Assembly: GCA_009829735.1 (NCBI GenBank)
Contig: CM020618.1
Span: forward strand, 25,455,122 to 25,519,121
DNA length: 64,000 bases
Reading direction: 5' to 3'
From: Pyropia yezoensis
Lineage: Eukaryota; Rhodophyta; Bangiophyceae; Bangiales; Bangiaceae
The position numbers and the translations under genes were made by a program. Every line of letters begins with the position of its first letter. Positions within the stretch are counted from its first letter, which is position 1. The notes below the pieces were generated by a model that ran no database searches, had not been told where the DNA came from, and saw nothing but the letters and a program-made list of their open reading frames with translations. This document shows positions 1-11,750 of the stretch, one piece after another.

Positions 1-1114
1 CCTTACATTCCCCCCCGCCCCTGCAACATGATCGCCCCTCGACCCGTCATCCTCCCTCTCCATCCACCCTTGCTCTATCCATTCTCCCCTTGTGTGCCCC
101 CGCTCGGAAATCCATCTCCCATCCCCCCTCAACTCTGTTTCTTATACCAAGCGTCCAACCCTCCAATCCAACGCCCGCGTCCCTGCACGCATATTTCACA
201 CACCCAGTCTATACTTCTGCCCCCGATCCACACCGCCACAGGGCCTGCGGGGCTCCTTCTCAGTCACCGCACTTGCGCCGATCCAACCATCTGTTCTGCG
301 CTCGTGTCCTGAACGATTCTTCTGACATCCCAGTCAATTGCTCCTGTGCCCCCGATCCACCCTGCCAAGACTGTTATGGTGGGCGATCCCACGCCCCCTC
401 TCCCCTCCCCAACAACTTATGCTCCCCAGCTTGTCAAGATCCATGTCCCCGCCCACTCCCCAGCCGTCTCTCGGGCTCACAATCCCAGGGGCCTCATACC
501 TTTCATGGACGGAGGGCGCCCTGCCCGCAGGCCAACCAGGTGCGCCTCCTCGCGTGGACCAAACAGCATTTTTTTTTTTTCCCTTTGGCACTACCTAGCC
601 CACCCCCCCCCACACGCAAAAGCTCCCCACCTCCACGTCTCTACGGGCGTTCATGGCCACGCACCCCTTTCCGCGATTCATCTAGTCCCTTGTCACCTGG
701 CTTTTCAAATTCGTTTGATCCGACATGGTGTCTACAACGGCTCCCGCCTCTCTAGCCTTCACGCGGCCGTTTCAGAATTCGCAGTGCCGTCATATTGTCG
801 CTCGATCTCGGATTCAGCGGGCCGTTACATCGCGTTTTGGCAGGACCTATGGCGCAGGCCTTGTCAGTACCCTAGATGTGGAAGCTCCATCAACCAGGCG
901 ACGCTTTGCTCAGTCGCTCCAAAGAGAAGTGCTGCTCGTTTGGCTCTGTACACTAGGCTACCTTTGTCACAGTCGAACCACAGTACGTGCCACTGGCTGT
1001 CTTCATGCTCCCCCCCCCCCCCCCCGTTCCTTTCCCTCTCCGCCCTTGACTCCCTCTTCCCTCTGCCGCCGCTGACCCAATCCCCCCCCCCGCCATCCTC
1101 TGGCGTTCGCCACC
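1..1114. other. C-rich stretch without a recognisable gene
   Basis: Pyrimidine-rich sequence with long C runs (for example near 1010-1025) and a T run near 570. Several overlapping open frames exist, but they are Pro/Ser-rich, mutually overlapping and resemble no family I know. I see no supported gene. The upstream end of the helicase pseudogene that starts at 1115 may reach into it. Confidence 0.6.
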
Positions 1115-4100
1115 ATGGCGGGTGGTGGGCCTGCGGACGGAACCCCATCCCGTGGCTCTGCCGTCCCCGGGAGCACCAGTGCGGCGGCGACCACCGCAGC
1201 CGCCCCGTTGCCTCGCTCGGGCTTGATTGCTTGGGTCACTGCCGCGATGGTCATCTGCGTGCCGTGCGAGACGGCCATGGCAGACAGCACCCAGTACAAG
1301 CACCACCTGGCGACGTCTGCGCACAAGGCGGCATGAGCTAATGCTCTGGCGCCTCTACCTGCCGGCCATCGCCGATCTGAAGGCTCTGTCGCACGCGCTC
1401 GCAATAAGGCGCGCGCCTCAAGTTCCGTCGGTGAGTGCAAGACGCTGCTCAATGGCCCTGTAACGGCCAGTCAAGAGGGCGTGGCGGCGCGGTACGAAGC
1501 AGCTTCCTGTCCCCTGACAGCTGCAGATCCGCATCTGTCGCCCGTACCGGGCCATCGAACCTTCTCTAGCTATGCCTGCTACATCTGTGGGACCGGCTTC
1601 ATTAACCTCAGGCGTCTGCAGAAGCAGCAAACTCACAAGAAAGGCGATGAAGCGTCGATGCTGGACTGCGACGAGCTCCAAGCACGCTGCAGCAACCAAG
1701 ATTGTACAATCGCTACTTTGCAGTCGTTGCAGCGCGGAAACAAGACCAGCTGGTACCCCGTGTAAGATGTTCCTGCTGCCGGGGCCGCGGCCTCTCTCTG
1801 TGGGCCGGGGACAGGTGAGACGGAGCTGCCGCTAGAGGCGCTTCTAGGCGCTCCTAGAGAGGGCGATGTCGCGCTGGGAGATACTGCCGACCCGTCCTGC
1901 GTCCTTCCTGCCTCTGAGGAGACGACGGACAGACAGTCCGGTCGCTTGATGCAGCTGTACAGCTTTGACTCGCAGCTCGCCGCGCTCAACTAGACGGCTG
2001 CGTCCGTTATCCAGCACTTTGGCCCCTTCACCGCGGACTGCCCTGAGGCGCCGTCGGCCCCGGACTCTTCCGCCGTGGCGTACAAGGCCCAGGGGGCGTT
2101 CTTCGTCGCGTGCGTCAAGGCGGCGATTTTCTCAGTCCTTGACAGCGCCCTTGCGTTTGTGCGGAGCTGCGACCTCACCGTCGCGTCACGGCTGCGCATC
2201 GGCAAAGCCACCGCCGCGGATTCCGTCTCCCACCGTCCGTTCAACGTGCGTGTGACGTGCGCGACCGTCGCCAAGTACGCCCGGTACGTGGCCGTGTCGC
2301 TGTTCGTCCACACGAGCCTTGTTGGGCTGCAGGCTCGCTCAGAGGTGGACACCCTCGAGGACGGCCGTCTGGCGCCTGACCTTGGCGCCAGAGCCTCCGC
2401 CCTTGCGACCAAGCTGCAAACCAGGTTTGAGAGCAAGGCCCACCGCGTAATGGAAGCTGTTAGATCCAAGCGCGCCACGCAGCCGCAGTACGCAGCGGAC
2501 CGGGACGATGCGGCACTGGTCGCATTGACCATCCTAGTTGACCCCGTCACTGCCGTCCTCCGCGCCCTCTTCCATGAGGCTTACGACCCTCGGCTTTCTG
2601 CGGTTGGCGGCACCGGCAAGAGCCGGTCTGACGTCGGTATGCTCCTGCCATTCCTTGCAGTTGTCTACCCATCTATAGCGGCGGCGGCGGCTCAATCTCG
2701 GCCGCTCTCCATCGAGGCTGCCGCCCTCTCTGTACGCTACATGGACGCGACCGCCGCCCAACACCTCGCAGGTGCCTTTATCTTTGGCACCCACATTGCC
2801 AACGCCTTGCAATTGATGAAGGAGGAGGCGCCGACAGCAAAGCGGTCTTATGAGCAGATTGCGGCTCTCTCCAACCCTTCTTCAGACACGGCGACGGCCT
2901 GCTTCGTCCAGCTCTGCCCATGTGGAGAGAACATTGGGCGAACGAAGCAGGTGGCGCACGCGTACCTGCCATGTGAGGATCCTGAGCACCTGTACGGAGC
3001 AGTGCCCACCGCCATCTGCGGGTCTCTCCTCAGCCAAGGCCTCCACATGAGCACCGTCACGCTGGGCAAGCGCACCACGGCGACACAGGCAAGGCTGTAC
3101 GACGACCTATGCAGCCTGCTGTTTGGCTACGACCCAAACGAGTCGGGCTTCTTTGTCGACGCCAAGACTCGCGTGGCTGCCCCTAACCGGCAATCGCCTG
3201 GCGATTCTGTGCTGCAGCCGCGGGAGAACCGAGCCCTTGTGCGCCGATTCCAGGCGCATATGGTCGCGTCGGGGGTCTTGGAGTCTCCCGACTGCCCCGT
3301 GAGGCAGCCGAAGAAGCCCGTCGTTGACGGCAGCGGCGGCGGAGGACACCACTTCGAGTACGATCGGTCCGCCCTCCCCGTCCCCGTGGACAATGGTGCG
3401 AAGTTGGCGGCCTGGCTGAAGCGGGTGGAGCTCTTCTGGGCTGAGCTGAGGGCCCTGATGCACATCGTGGGCGGCGCTCCCGCCCGTCAGACGGAGAGTG
3501 CTGGCATTATCATCTGCCCGTCCGCCGCCCGCGCCCGCCGCTCGCTCTAACTGTACGATGGGCTGGTGTACACTGTTCTCACCTACCACAAGGGCCAAGT
3601 CGAGAATCAAGCCGTGGGCCGCCCCATCGCACGCTTCATGGACGCCAAGACCTCGTCGCTCGTACTCCTTGTTCTCATCTTTCTCGACTCTATGGAGGCC
3701 TACTGTGCCCGGGCTGTGCCCAATGCGGGGAGGGCCCCCCAAGTGGACCGCTCCCTGCGCTTTCGATATGCCCGCGATGTGCAGCTGGTTGCGCGCGTAC
3801 TGTCGACGGCGCTGGAATCCAAGGTTTTTTGCGATGTCTCGCGCTTCCCTGTTGGCGTCCGTGTCCTCCGTCCGCTGGTTACGGCAATAGACAAGCGCGT
3901 GACACAAGAGGAGCTCGAGGGCGTTGCCAACACCGAGACGGTAAGCGCTGACAGGGGCACGGTCCTGGAGATTCAGAGCGGCCACACCAGCCGAACGGCC
4001 GCTTCCAACTACGCAGGCGACCCGTCGCTGACCATTACCAGCCTCTCCAGTCTGTCATTTTTCCGCTTTCGAGAGGCGTCGGCGTTGTGGCACTCATCCT

Positions 4101-7100
4101 TGAACTTGGCCTCTCGCCACGGTGGCACGGTCATGCGTGAGCCAAGCGAAGGTCCGTGCGTCGCCATTGCAGCGATCGAGGCGGCTGGGCGAGGTGCTGT
4201 GGTTGCACAACTGCTGGCGACTCCCACAGCCATCGTCGTCCCGCCGTCGGTTCCACCGGCGGATTCTCCAATGCTGCGCGTGCACATCCATGTCAGCGGA
4301 CCTGGTCGCGTGCCCGTGGCGTCTGCCCACAAGCTTGTCGACGACAAGGTCAAAGCCGTGTATGGGAGCTATAAATCTGATGAGCAGCGAATGGCCATCC
4401 ACGAAATCCTCTTGGCTCGGTACCCGCAGACCACCCCCTTTGTGCTGCCCACAGGTGGTGGCAAGTCGGCGAGCTTCCTCATACTCGTTGCCTGTGGAGC
4501 AGAGAGCGCGAGAAAGGTGCCGCACACCTCTGCAGAAGCGGCTGAGCACGGTACGGGGCTGTGCGTCGGCACCCATCGTGCCGCACATGCCACCGCCGCC
4601 CAACTGCTTCCGGTCGTCACGATCGTGCTATCCCCAACCCGCGCAGTCTCGCCGACACTTGCAGAGGCGGCCAAGGCCCTCGGCTTGATAGTCACGGTTT
4701 GGCGGCGCGGTGGCTTGGACTGTCCCGCATCTGTGTCGCTCATCATTGTGGACATGAGCACGGCGGTCGTAGACGCTGCCGACTTGACGGCCTACCTCGA
4801 CATTCTCAACGGGCAGTCGCGGCTTGCCCGCGTTGTCGTGGACGAGGTGCACCTGGTCTCCCTCTGGTCGTCATTCCGTCACCACCTGCTCCATCTGCGG
4901 AGTTTGCTGTCGGATCTTCCGTGCCAGCTGCTGCTTCTTACCGCCACCGCCCCTGTCGAGTTGGTGCCGACGCTGATCGCCTCGGTCTCCCTGAGTACCT
5001 CCCGACCCTTTTGGGTGCTTCGACCCGTGTCAACGCGGCGGACCAACATTCGCTACATTGTCGAGCAGTGTCTCAAGCCTTATGAGCTGTCACCTGATCC
5101 GGAGGCCAACACGCCGCTTCATACCGCGATCGCCGCACGCATCCTGACACAAGTGGACGCGCTGCGAAACGCAGCCGGGGATCGTCAGGGTCGGTCTGCC
5201 ATCTTCGGCTGCGTTTACGAGACGGTCAGGGAGGTCGATGGCATTGCCGACCGCCTGTGCATTGCGCTGACGACGGGAGGAGCGGAGAGGCACAACAACA
5301 ACGTCGTCGTCCACAAGTTCCACTCCACCTCAACTTCTGTCGCTTCACATCAAGGGACGCACAACGGTGGAGAAGGAGGAGGCGCCGCCGCCGAGGGCGT
5401 GAGGGGCTCAAGCAGTGGACCTGCCGCGGCTTCTGATGGAGCGGCAGCCACTGGCGCCGCATGTGCAGCAGCAGCAGCAGCAGCGCGGGCAACGACGACT
5501 GGGAGCCACGGCGACGACGACAACGTCAGTTTCCTAGTCCGAGAGCTCTACGGAAATGGGCAACGCGTTGAGCAAGACGGTGGCGGCGGCGGCGGCGCCT
5601 CCCCCTCAACAAAGCCTACATCCGAAAGGATCTTCGCCGCAGCGCTGGTGGATGAGGTTGCGGGCAGGTCCGGCGTGGGCGTGGTCATTGTCATTGGTTC
5701 CCCCGCCGTGTCCACTGGGACGGACTTTCCCCGAATGGTTTGGGCGCTCTTCCTCGGCGCCCGCAACATGATGGCGTTTGCGCAGGCCTCTGGTCGCCTG
5801 TGCCGTGCCAAGGGGATCGTGGGTACGGTGGTGGTTTGGGTCCCAGAAAACTACGCTGGTGTGCTCAAGAACAAGGACCAGACGGAGCGCATCCCCATGC
5901 TGGACGCGCTCGGTAGCTTTGAAGCGTGGACAACGCTGATACCCACCGTCTGTCGACGACTGGGCCTCGACACCATCATGGACGGCGTTCATCCGGACGG
6001 TTTTGTTTCCTGTGCTGCGGGCGGATTTTCCATGTGCGACTTTTTCTCCCCCGCCCTTGGCTCAGTTCGAGCGCGCGATCCACAAGATGACGGCAGCGGC
6101 GGCCAAGGAGGCAGCATGCACCCACGGTGGCGCAGCAGCGGCGGCGGTAACGATCGGCAGCGTGAAGATCGTGCGCGCGCTGACCCATGCGCAGGCGATG
6201 GTACTCCCCATAGCAGCGGGGCTGGCTGCGCTCCACGACATGAGTCAAGGCGGGCTGGCTAGCCGGGTGCTGCCGCTGCAGCAGCGGCCACGGCGGTGGC
6301 TCCACTTCACGACGTCCAAGAGCCCGCAGTCGGGTCAACATGCTCCCCGCCGACCCCGCCTCACCCTTTGTCGCAGGACTCGTTTGAGGAGGAACTGATG
6401 CGGCTTCCCATGCCTACCGGATCCCCGTCGTCAGCACCTCGGGTGGCCCACCATGGGAGTGTCGTGAATCGCCCGGCAGTGGTGGAGCAGGCCCTTGGCA
6501 TTGGGGTCCGTGCCGCTGCGGCAGTGATGCGGAGTGTCAATCAAGGGGGCTTGACGCGGCCTTGTGCATGGTGACGTGCGCTGTCCGTCACCTCTCCACC
6601 AGACCAGCACACCTCGACTACATGCTTCCGGTCGTTCTGCATGCACTGTATGCGTCCGTCGGTTGTGCCTTGCTCCGTCACCGCCTCTACGCTGGCGGAC
6701 GTGGTGATTGGCGTACCGCTCGTGCAAGAAGACGCAGCTTCCGTGGCATGTGTTTAGTGGCCCGGCTACGCGTACTACCGGAACGGTCTGCGAAGGCTGC
6801 GAACTTCACCGGACCATCCGACCCAACGGGTCACTGAGCTTGGACTCGCATGCGGAGAACGGCTTTGGCCCTGCTCGGCGCGCATGGGCGTTTTGCATCA
6901 AGGTGACTCTCCTTCAAGTTTACGTCGCGCGAAAGGAGATGTCGCGCTCCCACCCTGACTTTGCCGAGGCCCTGTTCAGTGCCTGCCACGTTCATTGGGC
7001 GGCCACAGGCGGATCTCCAACCTCGGCTACAGACGCGGCGCTGCCCTCCATTGCGACACGTACGATTCTTCTTGATCTTCTTGATTGGGGACATGACGAG

Positions 7101-7211
7101 CGGCCTCTCAGCGTCGACAAGGTCGCGTCGTGGCTGACTTCTGGTGCGACGCTTCCCAACATTGTGCTTTTCGACCCTGCACTGGCCACTGCCTGTGGTC
7201 TTGCGTTTTGA
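1115..7211 (+). pseudogene. Decayed C2H2 zinc-finger + SF2 (RecQ-like) helicase gene
   Basis: One reading frame (codon starts congruent to 2 mod 3) runs from ATG 1115 to about 6050 with only four stops: TGA 1334, TAA 1763, TAG 1991 and TAA 3548. It starts with a C-x2-C-x12-H-type zinc finger (1256-1324) and a second, degenerate one (CYIC...THKK, 1577-1636). The helicase core starts after 4370. It has Walker A LPTGGGKS (about 4444), a DEVH box (4841-4852), motif III LLLTATAP (about 4930) and motif VI QASGRLCR (5783-5806). A Gly/Ala-rich low-complexity insert (about 5340-5630) lies between the two RecA-like lobes. Near 6050 coding appears to change frame (FERAIHKM...), and a Cys/His-rich C-terminal part ends at 7211. 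Zinc finger followed by RecQ-like helicase recalls fungal subtelomeric or transposon-associated helicases (inference). Helicase class is secure; the exact family is not. Confidence 0.8.
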
Positions 7212-7470
7212 GAACCATGTAAGTTTGAAGTGATCAACCGACTGTATTATGATCTTGAGCATGTCGCGCACGGAAAGCCATGGCTGCTCTGGCGTGATCA
7301 AAACGACATCTGCCCCCAAAACAGACAGCCGCGACCGCCACCGACCACCACCACCTCCACCTCCACCGCCTCCACTGCGCGTCACGCTTGTGCCGCTGAC
7401 CGTATTCTTGCAGCAACCGCTTCGGCTATGAGCGGGTGACCGCCAGGGCCGGCCACGTCGCTCGGTTTTT

Positions 7471-7513
7471 GTGGACACGTACGTCAACCGTGGCCGTTGA
7501 CGTACGTGCCCAC
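7471..7513. repeat. Inverted repeat, 18-nt arms around a 7-nt loop
   Basis: The arm at 7471-7488 is complementary to 7496-7513 with one mismatch; the inner 13 bp (cacgtacgtcaac) pair perfectly. The loop is cgtggcc. It lies about 260 bp downstream of the helicase pseudogene and could form a hairpin in RNA or a small cruciform. Function unknown. Confidence 0.85.
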
Positions 7514-7540
7514 ATCCACCGAACATATGCTGGGCAAGGC

Positions 7541-7591
7541 GGGTGAGCCGCCGGTGGTGTTGCGGGTGAGCCGCCGGTGGTGTTGCGGGTG
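7541..7591. repeat. 23-bp tandem repeat, two full copies and a partial third
   Basis: Units begin gggtgagccgccggtggtgt at 7541 and 7564; a third copy is cut after 5 nt. Direct reading of the sequence. Confidence 0.85.
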
Positions 7592-8326
7592 CGTCGCTCG
7601 CGGGGCCACCGCGTGGGCGCTCAACGCCCTGTTCGCCAGGGGGTCCACCACACATACCCCCCCCACTGGCAGCCGCCCGGAGCCCCGCGTGGCCGTGCCG
7701 GCGGCATCCCTCCCCCCCCCCCCCCCCCCCCCCCGTCGGGAGATCCCCCCCCCGTGCGGCATTGCCGCCGTCCGCCACGAGCACAGTGGGGCACACCGCC
7801 CTCCCTCCCCCTGCCGCCCCCCTTCCAGCGCCCGCATGGGGGGGAGGGGGCGCGTCCCTGCATGCCCAGACGCCGCCAGCAGGGGCCCAACACACCCCCT
7901 GGCCCGGCGGCTGGGGGACGGGACGGGTGGCGCCAGCCCCCCCCGGCGGCGCACACCGCCGCCAAAGGCGTGCGTGGTGTGTGCGCCCGCACTCCCCACA
8001 CACCGACGGAGTGAAGGGGGACGGGCGGGGGGGGCGGGGGGGCGGGGTCGGGGGGGAGGGGGATGGGCGACCCGACGACGTCCTGCCGACAGCGTCTCAG
8101 GGGCGAGGACACGTTGGCCGCGACGCGGCGCGGCGCTGGGGTGTTGGAGCGGGCGTGCAGTAGCATGGGCCCCGCGCAGGCCCACCGCCGGCTGCATGCA
8201 CCTCGCCTGTTCATCCACGCCGCCAGTTCGCACCGCTCGTAGTGGGCAGACGCGGGGGTAACGTCAACCCCAGACGCCTCTGCCGCGACACCCCTCCGGC
8301 CGCCGCGGTGGGTCGTCGCCGTCCCC

Positions 8327-8829
8327 ATGCGCCTCCCCCTGCACCCCCCCCCCCGGCCGCACGCCGGCCATGCGCGCCTCCCCCGCGGTGACGTTGGCGG
8401 CCCTGGCGTTTGTCGGCGCCCCCCCCCACCCCCCGCGCCAGGCAGGCCGGGCGGTGGCCGTGTCCTCCCGGCCGGCAGGCGGCGCCCCCCCCCGCTACGG
8501 CCATGGCGCGGCCGCGGCCGCCGCCCCCCCCCCCCCGCCGCCACCCATGGGCGGCAACACCCCCCCCCTCCTTCCCCACCGGCTGGCCCTCCTGGCGGCC
8601 GCCCGTCCGCACCGCTCATCAAGGTGGAGCTCAAGTTTGTGGCGCCCCCGCCGGGTCCGCCCGCCGCCGCCTCCTCGACGGCGTCGGTCCCCCCGTGGCG
8701 GTGGCGGCCACGCTCGTCGACGTCCACTATGAAGACCCGGCGTGGGCGCTGACCGTCGCGGACACGTGGCTCCGCACCCGCAACGGGGGATTGCAGCTCA
8801 AGCACCCGCTGCCGGCCGGCCGCGGCCGG

Positions 8830-8865
<36 letters not shown>

Positions 8866-8978
8866 TGCCGCCGGTGGTGCGCCGGGGGGGGGGGGGGGGG
8901 GGGGCACAGGTCTATGTTGAGGTGGACGGGAACCCGCCAAAGATACTAGCGACGCTCGGTTGGGGGTTGGGACGATGA
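8327..8978 (+). pseudogene. CYTH-domain (thiamine-triphosphatase-like) remnant
   Basis: Three pieces of a CYTH domain lie in order but in three different frames. IKVELKF (8618-8638, frame 2) resembles the family's N-terminal ExExK strand IEVERKF, with the first Glu replaced by Lys. VDVHYEDPAWALTVADTWLR followed by TRNGGLQLKHP (about 8710-8808, frame 1) matches the Y-[DE]-x-P...L...D.WLR.R...LK.P block. VYVEVDGNPPKILATLG (about 8912-8962, frame 3) matches the next strand and helix. Between them are a (GGC)n tract and a run of about 20 G. CYTH tunnel enzymes hydrolyse thiamine triphosphate or inorganic triphosphates. The C-terminal half is not visible and the minisatellite begins soon after. 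A live gene split by unannotated introns or assembly errors is possible, but a pseudogene is likelier. Confidence 0.55.
8826..8905. repeat. (GGC)n tract followed by a poly-G run
   Basis: Roughly twelve GGC triplets (8829-8865) and, after 24 unrelated bases, about 20 consecutive G (about 8886-8905). Both lie inside the CYTH remnant and separate its second and third blocks. They are candidate G-quadruplex and replication-slippage sites. Confidence 0.85.
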
Positions 8979-9084
8979 CCACCCTGAGGGGTCTGGCGTC
9001 ACCGCGGCTGCGACCGCGGCCGCAGGCGGTAGCGACGGCACCGTCGACGGTAGTGGTGGTAGGGGCGAAGGCGGGGGTGGCGTG

Positions 9085-10650
9085 TGTGGCGGTAGTGGCA
9101 GCGGTTGCGGCGGTGGCAGCGGCGGCGACAGCGGCGGAGGCGGCGGCGGCGGCGGCGGCGGCGACGGTAGCAACGCGGTGGCGACAGCTGCTGCTCGCCG
9201 GTGGGGTGGCGGCTGCTACTGGCGGCGGGGCGACAGCTACCGGTGGGGGGCGGCTGCTACCGTCGGGGGGGTGGCTCGTACCGGCGGGAGGAGCGGCTGC
9301 CGCAGCCGGGGCGGCGGCTGGTACCGGTGGGGGGGCGGCTGGTACCGGGGGGGGGGCGGCTGGTACCGGCAGGGAGGGGCGTCTGCTGCATCCGGGGCGG
9401 CGGCTGCTACTGTGGGGGGGTGGCTGGTACCGGCGGGGGGGGTGGGTGCCACTGGTGGCGGGCGGCTGCTTCCGGTAGGGGGCCGCTGCTACTGGGGGTG
9501 GGGCGGCTGCTGCAGCCGGGGGGGCGGCTGCTACCGGTGCGGGGCGGCTGCTACCATTGGGGGGCAGCTGGTACCGGCGGGGGGTGCGGCTGCTGCAGCC
9601 GGAGGGGCGGCCGCTACCGGTCGGGGGGCGCCTCTCATCCGTGGGGAGGTGGCTGTTATCGGGGGGGGAGCGGCTGCTGCAGCCTGGGGGGCGGCCGCTG
9701 CAGCCGGGGAGGCAGCTACTACTTGTGGGGCGCGGATGCTTCTGGGGGGGGGACGGCTGCCGCAGCCGGGGCGGCGGCTTGTACCGGTGGGGGGGCGGCT
9801 GGTACCGGGGGGGGGGCGGCTGGTACCGGCGGGGGGGGCGGCTGGTAACGGCGGGGGGGTAGCAGCCGCCGCCCCAGCTGCAGCTGCCGCCCACCCCCCG
9901 GTAGCAGACGCCGTCCTCCCGGTACCAGCCGGCCACTCGGCTGCAGAGCCGCCTCCCCCCGTTATCAGCCGCCTTCCCACCAGTATCAGCGGCCGCCCCG
10001 GCTGCAGCAGTGGCCCACCACCGGTAGCAGCCGCCCCCCCCCACCGGTACCAACCAATCCCCCACGGTAGCAGCCACCGCCCCGTCTTCAGCTGCCGGTT
10101 CCCACCGGTCGCAGCCGCCCCCTCGCCGGTAGAACCTAGCCGCCCCCCCGGCTGCAGCAGCCGCCCCCCCCACCGGTAGCAGCGGCGCCCCACCCAGTAG
10201 CAGCCGTCCCCCCACCGGTTTCAGCCGCCGCCCCGGCTGCAGCAACCGCCCCCCATAGGTGGCAGTAGCACCCCCCTGCGGGGACCTGCCAATCCCCCAC
10301 GGTAGCAGCCGCCGCCCCGGCTGCAGCTGCTGCCCCCCACAGGTAGCGGCCGCCCCCCCGGCTGCAGCAGCCGCGTCCCCCGCCGGCGGCAGCGGCGCCC
10401 CACCCAGTAGCAGCCGCCCCCGCACCAGTAGCAGCCACCGTTCCGGTTGAAGAAGCCGACCTCCACGCCGGTAGCAGCCGCCCCCCAACCGGTAGCAGCC
10501 GCCCCCCTCGCTGCAGCTGCCGCCCCCCCCCCCCCAGTAGCAGCCCCCCCCCGACCGGTAGCAGCCGCTCCCCCGGCTGCAGCAGCCGCCCCCCCCGCCG
10601 GTGCCAGCCGCCCCGACCGGTAGCAGGCGCCCGCCCCGCCGGTACGAGCT
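9085..10650. repeat. Degenerate ~21-bp minisatellite with central strand flip
   Basis: From about 9180 to 9865 the plus strand repeats a G-rich unit of the form ggcggctggtaccggygggg (about 21 nt, seven codons reading G-R-L-V-P-V-G). From about 9870 to 10650 the same unit appears as its reverse complement (ccaccggtagcagccgcc). The array is thus two opposed arms of about 700 bp meeting near 9866. Kpn-like ggtacc cores recur in both arms. Reading frames up to 1100 codons across it are by-products of a stop-free repeat. Confidence 0.85.
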
Positions 10651-11750
10651 CCCCCCCCGTGGGGGGGGGAGGGGGGGGCGAGCACCACAGTGCTCGAGCG
10701 CGGCTTTGCGGCTTCGGTGAGGGGGAACGCGGGCAGCGAGGGTCGCCCACAGGCATCTGCTGCCGTCCGCGTCGGGCGTCGCCGTCATCGGGGGCGGCTC
10801 CGGTGGATGGCAGCGGTTGCCCGGCGGGTGCCAATGGGGATGGTAGCCGCAGCCGGCTGAGGTGGTTTCAATCCCGGTTTGAAACCTGGGCCCCTTCGTG
10901 GGAACGCAGTTCAAACCAGGGGGGGCACGCAAGCGCGCCCAGGTGGTCGTGGGGAGCACCTTCGTGGTTCAGGGGGCCGTCAGTAGAACCTAAGCTAGCC
11001 GTGCGGGCAGGCTGTGTAAGGCGATTCGGCAGCCAATAGAAATCGCTTGGAAAGGGTAGGATGCCCAGGCGTCGCATCTAACCCCCCTTTCCAACCCCTG
11101 GCTTCCGACCCCTGGCATTATCCGTCTTGCAACATTTTGATGTGCTGTGCTGTGTCACAAGGGCCGACCCGCAGCACCGTGGTTGTGCCAGCCGCTGCGC
11201 CGGACTGCCATACAGCGCTGCCCCTTCTTCCGCTGCCGCTGCACGCGAGGTGTGTACGCGCGGAACACCGCTGCCACCCGCCCTCCTGCTAGTCTCACTT
11301 GCGTTTGTGTGCCGTCGCCGTCTGGCTCCTGCGCCACTCGGAGGGACGTCGCTCGGCTGCGCTAGTTCGGTGACGTGGTCGCGTCGTCAGGTTTGGTACG
11401 TTGCATTGGCAATGGACCTGCCTCTATTTGTTCCTGTCCACCTTTTGTTTTTCATCGTGTGTGGACCCATCTTTGTCTTTCACTTTACCCTATTCCACCG
11501 CCGGCCTCTGACGTAGAGTGGCGGGGAGCGGGGGGTGTGGCGATGTGGGAGGATGAGTGGGACATAGATGGCTTTCGCTTTTGCACGCGCCCTGTGACAA
11601 ACGGTTTGACTTGATGGTGTTTTCCCCCCCTCTGCCCAACTGGCCAGTCGCGTCTACTGGTCCTGTTTCTGCTTTTGGTTTCTGTTTGATTGGTGTTGTT
11701 GGCTGATGTTCTGATGTTTTGCATAGGCTGCCGCGTGCGTGGCCCGCGAA
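10651..11750. other. No recognisable gene; possible 5' leader of the next ORF
   Basis: Mixed-composition sequence. The last 200 bases are T-rich and end in ...gatgttttgcatag (11714-11727), which looks like a branch point, pyrimidine tract and AG acceptor just before the ATG at 11751. An upstream non-coding exon is possible but unproven. Nothing else is supported. Confidence 0.5.

Larger units (their letters stand above)
7212..8326. other. Low-complexity spacer with poly-C runs
   Basis: Follows the helicase pseudogene. It contains a long inverted repeat, a 23-bp tandem duplication and long C runs (for example about 7711-7733). Open frames through it on both strands are Pro/Gly/Arg-rich products of the base composition. 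No supported gene. Confidence 0.6.

Noticed and set aside
346..1341. 331-codon plus-strand frame at the left end
   Set aside because: Pro/Ser/His-rich composition product; the zinc-finger coding signal of the helicase gene lies in a different frame over its right part.
1334..3550. Reassigned stop codons (ciliate-like code) to explain the helicase frame
   Set aside because: TAA, TAG and TGA all appear as apparent sense here, and other genes in the window end normally at each of them; decay is simpler.
3107..3985. Minus-strand 292-codon frame
   Set aside because: Complementary shadow of the helicase gene; no domain resemblance.
7621..10959. Minus-strand open frame of more than 1100 codons
   Set aside because: It runs through poly-C/G and the 21-bp minisatellite, is antisense to the CYTH blocks, and consists of Gly/Pro/Arg repeats; stop-free repeat units explain its length.
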